Notes: generated by a model not told the origin, from the letters alone. A DNA stretch of 64,000 bases from CAWDXG01 sp963822115 (GCA_963822115.1 CAWGGM010000008.1:248001-312000), one strand, 5' to 3'. Positions 48,017 to 57,027 are shown, numbered from the stretch's first letter. Numbers and translations are program-made.

Positions 48017-48693
48017 GACGCACCGCCGGCCGCGACCACGGGCGCCGTGGTCTTCGCTGGCAGCACCCCGAGCGGCATGCTCACCGTCACGCCCTCGAGC
48101 TTCACCGTCAGCGTCGCCTTGCCCGGCGACATGGCGACGAGCCGGCGCCGCTCGGGCACGCCTTCGCGCAGCACGCTCGCCACGGGTGGCGTGACAGCCC
48201 ACGTTCCGTCCGGCGTTCCGGCGAGCTCCTGCGAGCCGGCGTAGACCTTCGGCGAAAGCACAACCGACTCGCCCACCACCAGGTCGAGCCCCTGCCGCAC
48301 CTCGCCCATGTCGCGCCCGTCCTTGTACAGGCGATGCAGCGTCGCGCGCGACGCCTTCTCCACCCACAGGTGGTAGAAGTCGAGCACCTCGCCGTCTTTC
48401 GTCGTGACCAGGATGGCGCTCACCCCCGGCGCGAGCCCCGTCAGCCGGCCGCCGTCGGCGGACACCACAGCGGGTCGGGCCGACACGAGATCGAGCGCCG
48501 GCGCAGCAGTCCCGGTCAGCTGCAGGTGCACGTCGGGCTGGATCGAGCCGCCCACTGCCAGCGGCGCATCCAGCTCCTTCGCATCGCCGGCATGCTTGGC
48601 CGTCATCGCGCCCTGCCCCATCGCCATGCCGCAGCCCGTGCTGGCCGACGCGAGCGCCAGAATGAAAAGCAAAAGTCCAACTTGTCTGTCCAT
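48013..48693 (-). CDS. Lipoprotein with Big/Ig-like domains
   Basis: A 226-residue lipoprotein (Cys21 in STGC). Two Ig-like repeats are suggested by LDLVSARPAVVSADGGRLTGLAPGVSAILVTT and WAVTPPVASVLREGVPERRRLVAMSPGKATLTVKLEG, the SxNPxVATVsxxGxVTGxxxGxATItxxA-like pattern of BIG_2 domains. These act as spacers or adhesins on the surface. The downstream coupled gene makes a similar short sandwich. A 35-bp dispersed repeat lies 56 bp upstream of its start. Confidence 0.72.
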   Translation of the reverse strand: MDRQVGLLLFILALASASTGCGMAMGQGAMTAKHAGDAKELDAPLAVGGSIQPDVHLQLTGTAAPALDLVSARPAVVSADGGRLTGLAPGVSAILVTTKDGEVLDFYHLWVEKASRATLHRLYKDGRDMGEVRQGLDLVVGESVVLSPKVYAGSQELAGTPDGTWAVTPPVASVLREGVPERRRLVAMSPGKATLTVKLEGVTVSMPLGVLPAKTTAPVVAAGGAS

Positions 48694-48748
48694 CGCGGCT
48701 CCTCCGTCGATCGCCTGGACAACGCGGCTCCCGGCGAAGGCTTACAGC

Positions 48749-48783
48749 GGGTCCTGGCAGCCGCTCGGGCTCCGGAGGGCCGG
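48749..48783 (+). repeat. Dispersed 35-bp intergenic repeat, copy A
   Basis: The copy starts GGGTCCTGGCAGCCGCTCGG and ends CTCCGGAGGGCCGG. It matches copy B (inverted) at 34 of 35 positions and shares the core GGTCCTGGCAGC with copies C and D. It lies between two minus-strand lipoprotein genes and no coding role is evident. Its short size and location suit a REP-like element. Confidence 0.8.
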
Positions 48784-48814
48784 TCCTTCGCCGGATCCTC
48801 CCGCCGTCGCGGGC

Positions 48815-50344
48815 TCAGTTCGACGGCACGATGACGCCGACCGCTGCCGGGTCGAGCAGGTCGCCGATGTTGTTCACGGCGTCGTCACGAGCACCGAGCT
48901 GACCGGTCTTGTGCAGGAAGTTCCACTCGAGAAACTTGACGACCGACGAGTGCTCCATCGTCACGTGCGAGACGTAGTTCTTCTTCGCAAACGGCCCGAT
49001 GGCGATGATCGGCACGCGCGTGCCGTAGGGTTGGTTGTCGACGGTGCTCGTGGGCGGTGGCGCCACGTGGTCGTAGAACCCGCCGCCCTCGTCCCAGGTC
49101 AGCAGGATCAGCGTGCTCTGCGCGTAGCTCGACCCCTCGATCATATCCACCACGCCCTTCACGAACTTCTCGCCGGTGGTGATCACGGTGCCGTAGCCGG
49201 GGTGCTCGTCCTTGTACTGGACGGGCTTGATGAAGGCCACGTTGGGCAGCTTGCCCGCGGCGATGTCCTTCGAAAGATCGTTGAAATCCTTCATGTACGT
49301 GAAGTTGTCGGTGAACTGCGCGTAGTACTGGAAGGGGTTGTCCGAACAGTCGTAGTCGCACGGCGCCGTCGGGACCCCCGCCGGGCAGTCCGACGGCGCC
49401 GCGGGGCAGAACGTGGCCGCAACCATCGCGGCGTAGCCCATCGCGTAGTGGGAAAACGAAACGCCACCCTTGAGCAGCAGATCAGCGATGGTGGTCTGAC
49501 CGGTGTACGTCTTGCGGTTCGTGACGGTAAAGATGCAGCCGGCGCCGTTGCTGTCCGGCTTGTATGCGTTGTCGATGAACTCCTCGTGCGCGACAGCAAA
49601 GTACATGTCGTTGGACGACGAGGAGCCGGCAATGGACTGGAAGTAGCGGTCGCCGAGGGCGTACTGCGCGGCGTACGAGTGGTAGAGCGACAGCGTGGCA
49701 TCGTCGACGATGGCGAAGTTCTTCGAGTTGGAACACGACGCCCCGCTCACGAAGCGATCCATCTTGCCGTTGTCCATCTCCGCGAGCTCACAGCTCTGCG
49801 TGTGGTCGGGGTCGTAGGCGGCGTTCTCGCTATCGTTGAGCGTCATCGCGCTCGCTCCGGTGGGCTCCTGCGACGGCGCCGCCTCGCAACAGCCGGGCCC
49901 TGTGTTGCAGGTCGGGTCCGAGCCCGGTGCCGCCGTGCAGTAGTGGCCGAAGTAGGCATCGAAGGTGTGATTTTCCTGCACGAGGACGACCACGTGCTGG
50001 ATCTTCGAAGTGCCCGTGCTGCCACCTGCACCAGCGCTGCCGCCCGCACCAGCTGCGCCGCCCACGCCAGCGCTGCCACCCGCACCGCCAGCGCCCCCCA
50101 CGCCTGCGCTGCCGGCCACGCCAGCATCGGAGCCCGCCGCGCCGCCGAAGCCAGTTGCACCGGCGAAGCCCGCTGCACCGCCGGACCCTGCCGCACCGCC
50201 AATACCAGCTGCGCCAGCGCTTCCCGCCGTTCCACCGACGGCTCCGCTGCCTCCCGTGCTCAGGGCGGAGCGGCTGGACCCCGAAGCTCCGCACGCCGCG
50301 ATCAGAAAGGACGATGCCAGGACCGGAAAAGCAAGAAGCCGCAC
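48815..50344 (-). CDS. Phosphoesterase-family (phospholipase C-like) lipoprotein
   Basis: A 509-residue lipoprotein (Cys18, LIAAC) with a Gly/Ala linker to about residue 110. The catalytic domain has VVLVQENHTFDAYFGH at its start, with Glu/Asn metal contacts and nucleophile-type residues as in phospholipase C/acid phosphatase members, and later TWDEGGGFYDHVAPP, which supplies Asp and His ligands. Cys-rich insertions (NTGPGCCEA, PSDCPAG) suggest disulfides. It likely cleaves phosphate esters of phospholipids or other compounds at the surface. The gene is flanked by inverted copies of a 35-bp repeat. Confidence 0.88.
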   Translation of the reverse strand: MRLLAFPVLASSFLIAACGASGSSRSALSTGGSGAVGGTAGSAGAAGIGGAAGSGGAAGFAGATGFGGAAGSDAGVAGSAGVGGAGGAGGSAGVGGAAGAGGSAGAGGSTGTSKIQHVVVLVQENHTFDAYFGHYCTAAPGSDPTCNTGPGCCEAAPSQEPTGASAMTLNDSENAAYDPDHTQSCELAEMDNGKMDRFVSGASCSNSKNFAIVDDATLSLYHSYAAQYALGDRYFQSIAGSSSSNDMYFAVAHEEFIDNAYKPDSNGAGCIFTVTNRKTYTGQTTIADLLLKGGVSFSHYAMGYAAMVAATFCPAAPSDCPAGVPTAPCDYDCSDNPFQYYAQFTDNFTYMKDFNDLSKDIAAGKLPNVAFIKPVQYKDEHPGYGTVITTGEKFVKGVVDMIEGSSYAQSTLILLTWDEGGGFYDHVAPPPTSTVDNQPYGTRVPIIAIGPFAKKNYVSHVTMEHSSVVKFLEWNFLHKTGQLGARDDAVNNIGDLLDPAAVGVIVPSN

Positions 50345-50418
50345 GTCACCATCTTGTCATGGCGTCGTCACCTTGGGGAAGGGTGTCGCGAGGGGCGCAC
50401 AGAGAGTCCGGTGTCGGG

Positions 50419-50453
50419 CCGGCCCTCCGGAGCGCGAGCGGCTGCCAGGACCC
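50419..50453 (-). repeat. Dispersed 35-bp intergenic repeat, copy B (inverted)
   Basis: On the minus strand the copy reads GGGTCCTGGCAGCCGCTCGC then GCTCCGGAGGGCCGG, differing from copy A at one base. It is 75 bp upstream of the phospholipase C-like start, so the gene lies between inverted copies A and B. Copies C and D carry only the core. Confidence 0.8.
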
Positions 50454-50553
50454 CCCATCTTTTTTCGATGTAGGTGCAGGTAGACGCGACGCCGGGAACG
50501 CTTCCGCAATCGCGTGGGCCCACGCGCGCCGCATTTCTGGCTACGCTAGGCGC

Positions 50554-51162
50554 GTGTTGCGTCTCTACTACACTCCGCTTTCCACGTTTTCCCAGCGCGT
50601 CCGCATCGCTCTCGACGAGAAGCGCATCGACGCCGAGCTTGTGGCGCTCGACTTCCTGAAGCGTGAGCACCGGGCGCCGGAGTACCTGGAGAAGAACCCT
50701 TACCACCGCGTACCCACGCTCGAGCACGACGGCTTCCTGCTGTACGAGTCGACGGCCATCCTCGAATACCTCGAGTTGATCCATCCCGAGCCGGCGCTGG
50801 TGTCATCGGACCCGAAGCTGCGCGCGCTGGTCTCGATGCACATGAAGCTCTGCGACGTCGAGTTCGGCAGCCAGACGCGCCCGCTGATCTTCCCCGCGCG
50901 CTTCCTGCCGAAGGAGCGCTGGAACGTCGAGGCGATGGACGCCGCGCGCAAACAGGTGAACGCGCACCTCGGGATCCTGGACGGGCAGCTCGGCGACAGC
51001 ACCTGGCTCGTGGGCGACGCATTCTCGCTCGCCGAGGTGTGCTACGCGCCGCTCGTGCGCTTCTTCGCCGAGCTCGCTCTCGAGCCGCCGCCGCGCATCC
51101 GCGCCTGGGGCGAGCGCATCCTCGCGCGCCCGAGCGTGAAGAAGACCTGGCTCGAGCGCTGA
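50554..51162 (+). CDS. Glutathione S-transferase family protein
   Basis: A 202-residue protein from GTG 50554. The N-terminal thioredoxin fold reads LRLYYTPLSTFSQRVRIALDEK with a conserved Ser rather than Cys at the catalytic position, followed by the cis-Pro (HRVPTL) and the ESTAILEYLE motif that binds glutathione's gamma-glutamyl group. The C-terminal helical domain is complete. It is cytosolic and may conjugate or reduce electrophiles. A second GST is encoded at 61621-62229 with a different N-terminus. Confidence 0.88.
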   Translation: MLRLYYTPLSTFSQRVRIALDEKRIDAELVALDFLKREHRAPEYLEKNPYHRVPTLEHDGFLLYESTAILEYLELIHPEPALVSSDPKLRALVSMHMKLCDVEFGSQTRPLIFPARFLPKERWNVEAMDAARKQVNAHLGILDGQLGDSTWLVGDAFSLAEVCYAPLVRFFAELALEPPPRIRAWGERILARPSVKKTWLER

Positions 51163-51263
51163 CGCTTTATTCCCCGGCGCTGCCGCGCACCCTTCTGGCA
51201 CGCGTGATGCACTGGTGTCTGGCCGGATCACATCTCCGGTTACTGCGCCGGGAAAGGAGCGTC

Positions 51264-51899
51264 ATGTCCAGAACCTGGCTATCCATCCGCGTGTTCGGTG
51301 CCTGTGCGACCGTCGCCATGGTCGCGTGGGCGACGCCGGACGCTTCAAGTGCCGTTCGGCTGGATCGCCCCACCACGCGCGCGACGACGACCGTCACCGG
51401 AACCGTAAGCGCGATGCCTGCAAAGTTCGCCAAGCACGTCGCTGTCTTCTTCGCCAACGCGCCGCGCGTAGCGGGACGCGGGATGCGCGCGACGATCGAC
51501 CAGAAGAACATCGCATTTGTGCCACGCGTGACGATCGTGCAGCCGGGCGCGAAGGTCACTTTCGTCAATAGCGACCCGGTGACCCACAACGTCTTCTCGC
51601 CTGACGCCGTGAAATTCGATCTCGGCAACATGCCGCCGCACACCAGCGCCTCCCATGTGTTCAACCGCGTCGGATCGCACACCCTGCTCTGCCACATCCA
51701 TCCGGGGATGATCGCGTACCTGTACGTGTCGCCTTCCGGCTACTACGCCGTCCCCGACTCCAGCGGCCACTACACGATCCCGAACGTGCCGGACGGCACC
51801 TATCGCCTGACGGCGTGGTCGCCCAAGCTGCCCCCGCAGACGCGCACCGTAAGACTCGCAGGCAGAACCGTGCACGTCGATTTCCACCTGCATCGCTGA
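51264..51899 (+). CDS. Cupredoxin-domain protein with a C-terminal regulatory-like domain
   Basis: A 211-residue secreted protein (start ATG 51264 after AAAGGAGC; signal peptide ending near ASSA). The cupredoxin core (about 80-158) carries the type-1 copper ligands His108, Cys143, His146 and Met149 in the SDPVTHNV and LLCHIHPGMIAYL segments. A C-terminal beta domain (about 160-211, VPDGTYRLTAWSPKLP) resembles carboxypeptidase-regulatory folds. It is likely a periplasmic electron carrier or copper protein. There is no obvious partner adjacent, although the neighbouring redox operon at 30 kb might use one. Confidence 0.85.
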   Translation: MSRTWLSIRVFGACATVAMVAWATPDASSAVRLDRPTTRATTTVTGTVSAMPAKFAKHVAVFFANAPRVAGRGMRATIDQKNIAFVPRVTIVQPGAKVTFVNSDPVTHNVFSPDAVKFDLGNMPPHTSASHVFNRVGSHTLLCHIHPGMIAYLYVSPSGYYAVPDSSGHYTIPNVPDGTYRLTAWSPKLPPQTRTVRLAGRTVHVDFHLHR

Positions 51900-51907
51900 G
51901 GCTTTCG

Positions 51908-51944
51908 GGTCCTGGCAGCGGCGCGGGGTCCCGAGGCTCGCCGG
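51908..51944 (+). repeat. Dispersed repeat, copy C (core GGTCCTGGCAGC)
   Basis: The copy shares GGTCCTGGCAGC (51908-51919) with copies A and B but diverges after GGCGCGGGGTCCCG. It begins 9 bp after the cupredoxin stop and its GC-rich arms could form a hairpin. It may act in 3' processing or as a REP-like remnant. Confidence 0.55.
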
Positions 51945-52047
51945 GACATCTGTGCCGGGAACCTGTGACGCAACGCGGGAATGGCCCCCGTTTTCGCACC
52001 CTGCGTCGAGCTTTCGCCCGCCATTGAGGCCGGCGCAGAGCGCGGCT

Positions 52048-52896
52048 ATGGCTGCCGGCATGCTGACACGTCGGGGTGTGCTCGGTCTGGCCGTGCTGTC
52101 TTCTTTCGCCGCCGCATGCGAGGCGCTCGGCATCCACGGCAAGGTCGTGACGAGCATCACGAAGAACGGCCACACGACGGTTCACGAACGCAAGTTCAAG
52201 AACTGGGACGAGTTCGAAGACGCCATGGGCGAAGTCGGCACCGACTTCTCGGAGTTCGCCAAGGAGGTCGGCGCGGTCACCGCCAAGCTCATCAAGAAGC
52301 TCACCGATGTGCCGCCTCCCGGCAAGGTACGGCTCGGTCAGCTGGACCCCTCCTTGAAGCCCTTCGAAGGCAACATCAAATACGACTACATCAAGGTCGC
52401 CACGATGCAGCCGGATCCGGCGTACGACTTCACCTACGTGCAGGTCGGCATGAAGGAGTACGACGACTTCTTCCGCGCATCGGCCGAGATGTATGGCACG
52501 GCGTACCAGCTCCTGGAAACGGGTCGCCACATCCTGTTGGCCAAGAGCGCCGCAGCCGGCGAGGACCCGCCGAGCAACATCAAGAACGGCACGAAGAAGC
52601 TGCCGAAGGTCACAGTCGAAAGCGCTCTCGACGAGCTCTCCTCGGTGGAAAAGCCGGAGATCGTCGACCAGGCACAGCAGCTTGCCGCGCTCTACAAGTC
52701 GGTGGTGACACTGGGCGCGGATCTCGTCGCCAAGACGGAACAGACCGTCTCCACCGGCGCAGCGCTGGTCGAAAGCGCGCCCAAGCAGATCCTCAACCCG
52801 AAGCTGGTCCTGCACCTGAAGCTGATCGTGAAGGGCCTGTCGCAGAGCCTGGACCTGGTGAAAGACACCGGCGGGCTGCTCGTGAAGATCGTCTGA
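52048..52896 (+). CDS. Lipoprotein of unknown function
   Basis: A 282-residue protein from ATG 52048 (ATG 52060 also possible). A signal peptide with the lipobox AAAC (Cys24) follows an RRG pair near the start, a possible twin-arginine-type feature (LTRRGVLGLAVLSS), though the full motif is weak. The body is mostly alpha-helical with Lys-rich segments and no known domain that I can name. Two helical stretches (about 195-275) look like a long coiled bundle. It stands alone in the plus direction. Confidence 0.65.
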   Translation: MAAGMLTRRGVLGLAVLSSFAAACEALGIHGKVVTSITKNGHTTVHERKFKNWDEFEDAMGEVGTDFSEFAKEVGAVTAKLIKKLTDVPPPGKVRLGQLDPSLKPFEGNIKYDYIKVATMQPDPAYDFTYVQVGMKEYDDFFRASAEMYGTAYQLLETGRHILLAKSAAAGEDPPSNIKNGTKKLPKVTVESALDELSSVEKPEIVDQAQQLAALYKSVVTLGADLVAKTEQTVSTGAALVESAPKQILNPKLVLHLKLIVKGLSQSLDLVKDTGGLLVKIV

Positions 52897-52969
52897 GCTC
52901 GACTTGCGGCGAGGCGTCGGCCCGTCCGGGGGCGCGCGGTCGCGCAACGCCGCGATTTCCGATCCAGCA

Positions 52970-53010
52970 AATGTCAACGACATTGACGACCGTCAAGTCC
53001 GGTCCGGACT
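52970..53010 (+). promoter_or_regulatory. Three stacked inverted repeats upstream of the Cys-rich membrane protein
   Basis: AATGTCaacGACATT (52970-52984), TTGACgaccGTCAA (52983-52996) and AGTCCGGtCCGGACT (52996-53010) are each perfect dyads with 3-, 4- and 1-base centres, lying end to end. The array ends 45 bp before the start at 53055. The TGTCAA/TTGAC half-sites resemble those of TetR or similar dimeric regulators. It is a likely promoter/operator region; no regulator gene is adjacent. Confidence 0.55.
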
Positions 53011-53054
53011 GCCGGTGCTAGCTTTTGTCCTGGATCAACAGCGAGGAGATGACC

Positions 53055-53420
53055 ATGGGCGCGACCTTGATCGGATTGGTACTCGGAGCGCTGGCGGGCG
53101 CGATTACCGGCACCCAGTTCGGCGTGTGGGTAGGCGGGCTCACTGGCATGAGCATCGGCTTCTCGATCTACGCGTTCGAATGGATGGCCAACCATTTCGG
53201 TGACGCACCGACCCTGGAGGAGCACCGCATCATGTGCACGCGCTTCGGGCACGCCGCGCAGGTGGGCTTCGTCGGCGATCTGCACACGAAGCGTTGGTAC
53301 AACGTCGACCACTGCTCGCTGCAGCAGGGCGAGGTGGAGTGTCACAAGGGCTGCGTAGCCATGATGCGAACGGCGCATGTGGCGCCTGGCCGCGCCTGCG
53401 GCTGCCACCCGGCACACTAA
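53055..53420 (+). CDS. Small membrane protein with a Cys/His-rich soluble domain
   Basis: A 121-residue protein from ATG 53055 (GAGGAG six bases upstream; ATG 53049 is too close to that site). The N-terminal 40 residues form one or two hydrophobic helices with Gly-rich turns (GLVLGALAGAITGTQFGVWVGGLTGMSIGF). The rest contains six Cys and several His (IMCTRFGH, DHCSLQQGEVECHKGC, CGCHPAH), so it may bind metal, such as zinc or iron-sulfur. The family is not recognised. Dense dyads upstream suggest tight regulation. Confidence 0.6.
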   Translation: MGATLIGLVLGALAGAITGTQFGVWVGGLTGMSIGFSIYAFEWMANHFGDAPTLEEHRIMCTRFGHAAQVGFVGDLHTKRWYNVDHCSLQQGEVECHKGCVAMMRTAHVAPGRACGCHPAH

Positions 53421-53506
53421 GCTCGCCCCTCGAGCGGCCCGGCGCGGCGACGCCGCCCCGCCGGGCCGGTGCGACTGGACGTGACCATCCAGGCTAGACT
53501 GCCGGC

Positions 53507-54568
53507 GTGATCCCCTCCGGCAGACGACCGATACCGCTGTGTTCGCCGCGCCGCGGGCACACGGCAACGCTGCTCGACGACGGCCGCGTGCTGCTCGCGG
53601 GCGGCGACAAGCCCGTCTCGCCGGAGCGGAAGGAGGTCTGCGACTTCGACGACCCGTGCTCGCTCACCAGCGCCGAGATCGTCGATCCCGAAGCGCTCTC
53701 GAGCACGCTCGTCGCGCCGATGCGCGGGCCCCGCGAAATGCATGGTGCTGCGGCGGTTCCCGGCGGCGCGCTGGTGTGCGGGGGCATGCTCTCCGGCGGC
53801 GCCTGCATCCGCACGCCCGGCTCCGTCGAGCGCTTCGACGTCCCGACCGGCACCTGGTCGGACATGCCCCGGGTGCCCGGCATGATCGCGCCCAGCTTGA
53901 CCCGCCTGGCAACGGGCGCGCTCCTGCTCGTCGGCGGGCTCGGGGACAGCATGTCCGCCAGCACGTTGGCCTGGGCGCCCACGGACTCCGTATGGCGCCC
54001 CTGCGCCGACCTTCTCCGCGCACGCTACCTGCATGCCGCCGAGCTCCTCGCCGACGGTCGCGTGCTGATCGCCGGCGGGCTCGGCGAGGCACCTGACGGC
54101 ACGCTCGAGAGCCTCGCCTCCGCGGCGCTGTACGACCCGCAGAGCGACGTCTGGACCGAGACCGCTCCACTCCATCACGCGCGCGCCGAGCCGACCTTGA
54201 CCCGGCTCGAGGACGGCTCTGTCCTCGCTGTGGGCGGCTACTACGACCTCCCCATGCTGGGTTCCGCTGAACTATTCCACCCGGAAACCATGACCTGGTC
54301 CAAGGTCGGACCGCTCGTCCACGCGCGCGCAGGCCACACGACGACCGCCCTCGCCGACGGCCGCGCGCTGATCGTTGGCGGCATCGGCGGCACGCTGGAC
54401 GCAATGTCTCCGCCCATTCGAGAGGCCGAGCTCTTCGATCCCCGCACACGCGCGTTCGAGGCCGCGCTGTCGTTCGAGCCCCGCGATGCGCACACCGCGA
54501 CGCGACTCTCCGACGGCCGCGTGCTGGTGGCCGGGGGCGGCCCGCAAACGGCCGAGATCTGGCCGTAG
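53507..54568 (+). CDS. Kelch-repeat protein
   Basis: A 353-residue beta-propeller protein. Five to seven kelch blades are visible through the recurrent HTATLLDDGRVLLAGG, LLADGRVLIAGGLG, LTRLEDGSVLAVGGY, TTALADGRALIVGG and TATRLSDGRVLVAGGG blocks, each with the Gly-Gly pair that ends a strand. No signal peptide is evident from GTG 53507, and the N-terminus is basic, so it may be cytosolic; an upstream export signal cannot be excluded. Kelch repeats mediate protein binding. It converges on the cyclophilin gene. Confidence 0.8.
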   Translation: MIPSGRRPIPLCSPRRGHTATLLDDGRVLLAGGDKPVSPERKEVCDFDDPCSLTSAEIVDPEALSSTLVAPMRGPREMHGAAAVPGGALVCGGMLSGGACIRTPGSVERFDVPTGTWSDMPRVPGMIAPSLTRLATGALLLVGGLGDSMSASTLAWAPTDSVWRPCADLLRARYLHAAELLADGRVLIAGGLGEAPDGTLESLASAALYDPQSDVWTETAPLHHARAEPTLTRLEDGSVLAVGGYYDLPMLGSAELFHPETMTWSKVGPLVHARAGHTTTALADGRALIVGGIGGTLDAMSPPIREAELFDPRTRAFEAALSFEPRDAHTATRLSDGRVLVAGGGPQTAEIWP

Positions 54569-54581
54569 AGCGTCCCCGGCA

Positions 54582-54606
54582 GGTCCTGGCAGCCACGGCA
54601 GGGCCA
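54582..54606 (+). repeat. Dispersed repeat, copy D (core only)
   Basis: GGTCCTGGCAGC at 54582-54593 is followed by CACGGCAGGGCC, a partial match to copies A to C. It sits 13 bp after the kelch gene stop, between two convergent genes. The element is much degraded here. Confidence 0.4.
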
Positions 54607-54664
54607 AGCACCGGCGCGACACCGGAGCCTCTTCGCAGCGCGCGCACGCACAGGTGCGCTCGCG

Positions 54665-55363
<699 letters not shown>

Positions 55364-55404
55364 ACTCCGTCGGCCAGGCGCGCTACCACCGGCGCGCGAG
55401 CCCG

Positions 55405-55896
55405 CTACGGACAGCTGATGCCCATCGACGCGGCGGAGCGCTTGTAGGTGTGAAGAGCCGTCATGCACGCCATCGCCGGCGCGTGCTTGAACTGGTCGCA
55501 GGAGCTGTGGTCGGCAACGCCGCTCTTCGTGAGGATCTTGTTGCAGCAGGCGGCGGCCGCGGCGCAGTCGGCGCCGCCCGGCTTGGTCGCGGCGCGCGCC
55601 ATGTACTTCGAGAACCCACCCATCGCCAGCGCGGCGATGACGCCACCCGCACCGATCAGCACGAGGCAACCGCAACCAATCAAGGCGTACTTGAGTCCCT
55701 GGCTCTTCTTGGGCGGCGGCCCCTGCATGGGACCACCAGCACCCGGAGGCATTCCGGGCGGCATGCCCGCACCGGGCGGAGGCCCGTAGCCGCCGGGCGC
55801 GCCCGGCGGAGGTCCGTAGCCGCCCTGCGGAGGTCCGTACCCCGGGGGCCCCCCTGGTCCGAATCCGCCTTGTTGCGCCTGGGTTCTATCAAGCAT
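55405..55896 (-). CDS. Gly/Pro-rich membrane protein with a Cys-rich C-terminal domain
   Basis: A 163-residue protein from ATG 55896. The N-terminal 70 residues are low-complexity (GGYGPPPGAPGGYGPPPG-type), then one transmembrane helix (about 75-95, KYALIGCGCLVLIGAGGVIAALAMGG) leads to a C-terminal domain with CAAAAACCNK, SSCDQF, ACMT and a final CP; six Cys suggest disulfides in the periplasm. This plan, a Pro/Gly-rich cytosolic tail plus a small ectodomain, is common in myxobacterial hypotheticals. No function is assignable. Confidence 0.6.
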   Translation of the reverse strand: MLDRTQAQQGGFGPGGPPGYGPPQGGYGPPPGAPGGYGPPPGAGMPPGMPPGAGGPMQGPPPKKSQGLKYALIGCGCLVLIGAGGVIAALAMGGFSKYMARAATKPGGADCAAAAACCNKILTKSGVADHSSCDQFKHAPAMACMTALHTYKRSAASMGISCP

Positions 55897-55976
55897 GGGG
55901 GCGACGCTATCACGCCGCCCAGCCGCGGGATAAGCCCGCGTGTGCACTCCGCCCATCGTCGGCTATGCTCCCGCGG

Positions 55977-56585
55977 ATGACGAGGCTTCGGCTTGGCGCG
56001 CCCGCGATCGCGATGACCACGCTGGCGCTCGCGGCAGCGACGGGCTGCAAGGCGGGCGCACAGACGGACGCGCACGGCGGCAGCCAGCGCGCTGCCCAGG
56101 CCAAGGCGGCGCTCGACAAGACCGATCCCGGAGCCATCGGGCGCGCCGCAGCGCCGGCGGCTCGGGCGCCACAGAAGGCGAACACGGCGCGCGGCGAAAG
56201 CTGGAATGCGGCACAGATCCACTGGCTCGACTACGCGCAGGGCATCACCCGCGCAAAGTCCGAGCACAAGCCGGCGTGCCTGGTGTTCTTCGCCACCTGG
56301 TGCCCGCACTGCAAGAACTACAGCCACGTGTTCGAAGACCCGCGCGTAGTCGCCGAAGCGAAGAAATTCGTGATGATCCGCGTGGACACCGACCGGGAGC
56401 CCGGCGTGGCGTCGCGCTACGCGCTCGACGGCGCCTACGTGCCGCGCACCTATTTCCTGACTCCACAGGGACAGGTCGCCAGCGCCGTCAAGGCGCCGCG
56501 CGCCCGCTTCCAGTTCTTCTACGACGAGCATGATCCAGCGAGCCTGCTCGGCGGCATGCAGAAGGCCGAGAAGCTGGCCGACTAG
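55977..56585 (+). CDS. Thioredoxin-like lipoprotein
   Basis: A 202-residue lipoprotein from ATG 55977 with Cys24 (AATGC) and an Ala/Gln-rich linker to about residue 73. The thioredoxin fold carries FFATWCPHCKNY, the redox Cys109/Cys112 pair of a WCPHC motif, and the cis-Pro VPRTYFL. It is related to the thioredoxin-like/DUF255 group. It likely reduces or rearranges disulfides in the periplasm, perhaps serving the many Cys-rich lipoproteins nearby. A CPHC active site gives a fairly oxidising potential. Confidence 0.88.
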   Translation: MTRLRLGAPAIAMTTLALAAATGCKAGAQTDAHGGSQRAAQAKAALDKTDPGAIGRAAAPAARAPQKANTARGESWNAAQIHWLDYAQGITRAKSEHKPACLVFFATWCPHCKNYSHVFEDPRVVAEAKKFVMIRVDTDREPGVASRYALDGAYVPRTYFLTPQGQVASAVKAPRARFQFFYDEHDPASLLGGMQKAEKLAD

Positions 56586-56711
56586 CGAGCGCGGGCAAGA
56601 GGCGACAAGCCGGCGCGCCCGCCCCGTTCCGGTGCCGTCCCCGCGAAAGGCCCGCCACACGCCTGCACTACGCTTGTCCGGCGGGTGATGCCTCCGGAAA
56701 AGCGTACCGAT

Positions 56712-56729
56712 ATCACCCCTGGGGGTGAT
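56712..56729. promoter_or_regulatory. Perfect 18-bp dyad ATCACCCC-TG-GGGGTGAT
   Basis: The site has 8-bp arms and a 2-base centre. It lies 127 bp after the thioredoxin-like gene and 47 bp before the small gene at 56776. It may be an operator or a terminator; the lack of a T tract favours an operator. Confidence 0.5.
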
Positions 56730-56775
56730 GCGCTGGACCCCTCACACGTGTTGGATTACCCATGAGGCAACAGCC

Positions 56776-57027
56776 ATGGGCACTAGAACAAGAGAGTCGG
56801 GGGAGATGAGCAACGGAAGCAGAAGCCGGACTGTCAGACAGCTGGGCGGCGAACTCTGGCTCGAGCTCCGCACTGCCCTTTCCGAAACCGAGGCCGACTG
56901 GCAGGCCCGGAACCGGATCGTCGAGATCGCGATGGGGGTGCTGGCGCGGCACAGCGGCAGCGTGATCGAGAACGACCACGATCTGCCCGTGGAGCCTCTG
57001 CCTGCGAGGAAATCCCTGTCCAGCTGA
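56776..57027 (+). CDS. Small hypothetical protein
   Basis: An 83-residue frame from ATG 56776 (ATG 56806 would give 73). It reads MSNGSRSRTVRQLGGELWLELRTA and continues through an amphipathic helix (EADWQARNRIVEIAMGVLA) to a Pro/Leu-rich end. There is no recognisable domain or signal. A small helical regulator is possible. Support comes from the frame and the dyad 47 bp upstream only. Confidence 0.35.
   Translation: MGTRTRESGEMSNGSRSRTVRQLGGELWLELRTALSETEADWQARNRIVEIAMGVLARHSGSVIENDHDLPVEPLPARKSLSS

Noticed and set aside
48749..50453. Insertion sequence formed by repeats A and B
   Set aside because: No transposase is present and the enclosed gene is an ordinary lipoprotein enzyme. Copies C and D elsewhere suggest a dispersed repeat.
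49927..50553. Upstream extension of the GST reading frame
   Set aside because: It runs antisense through the start of the phospholipase C-like lipoprotein gene. The GST fold begins right after GTG 50554.
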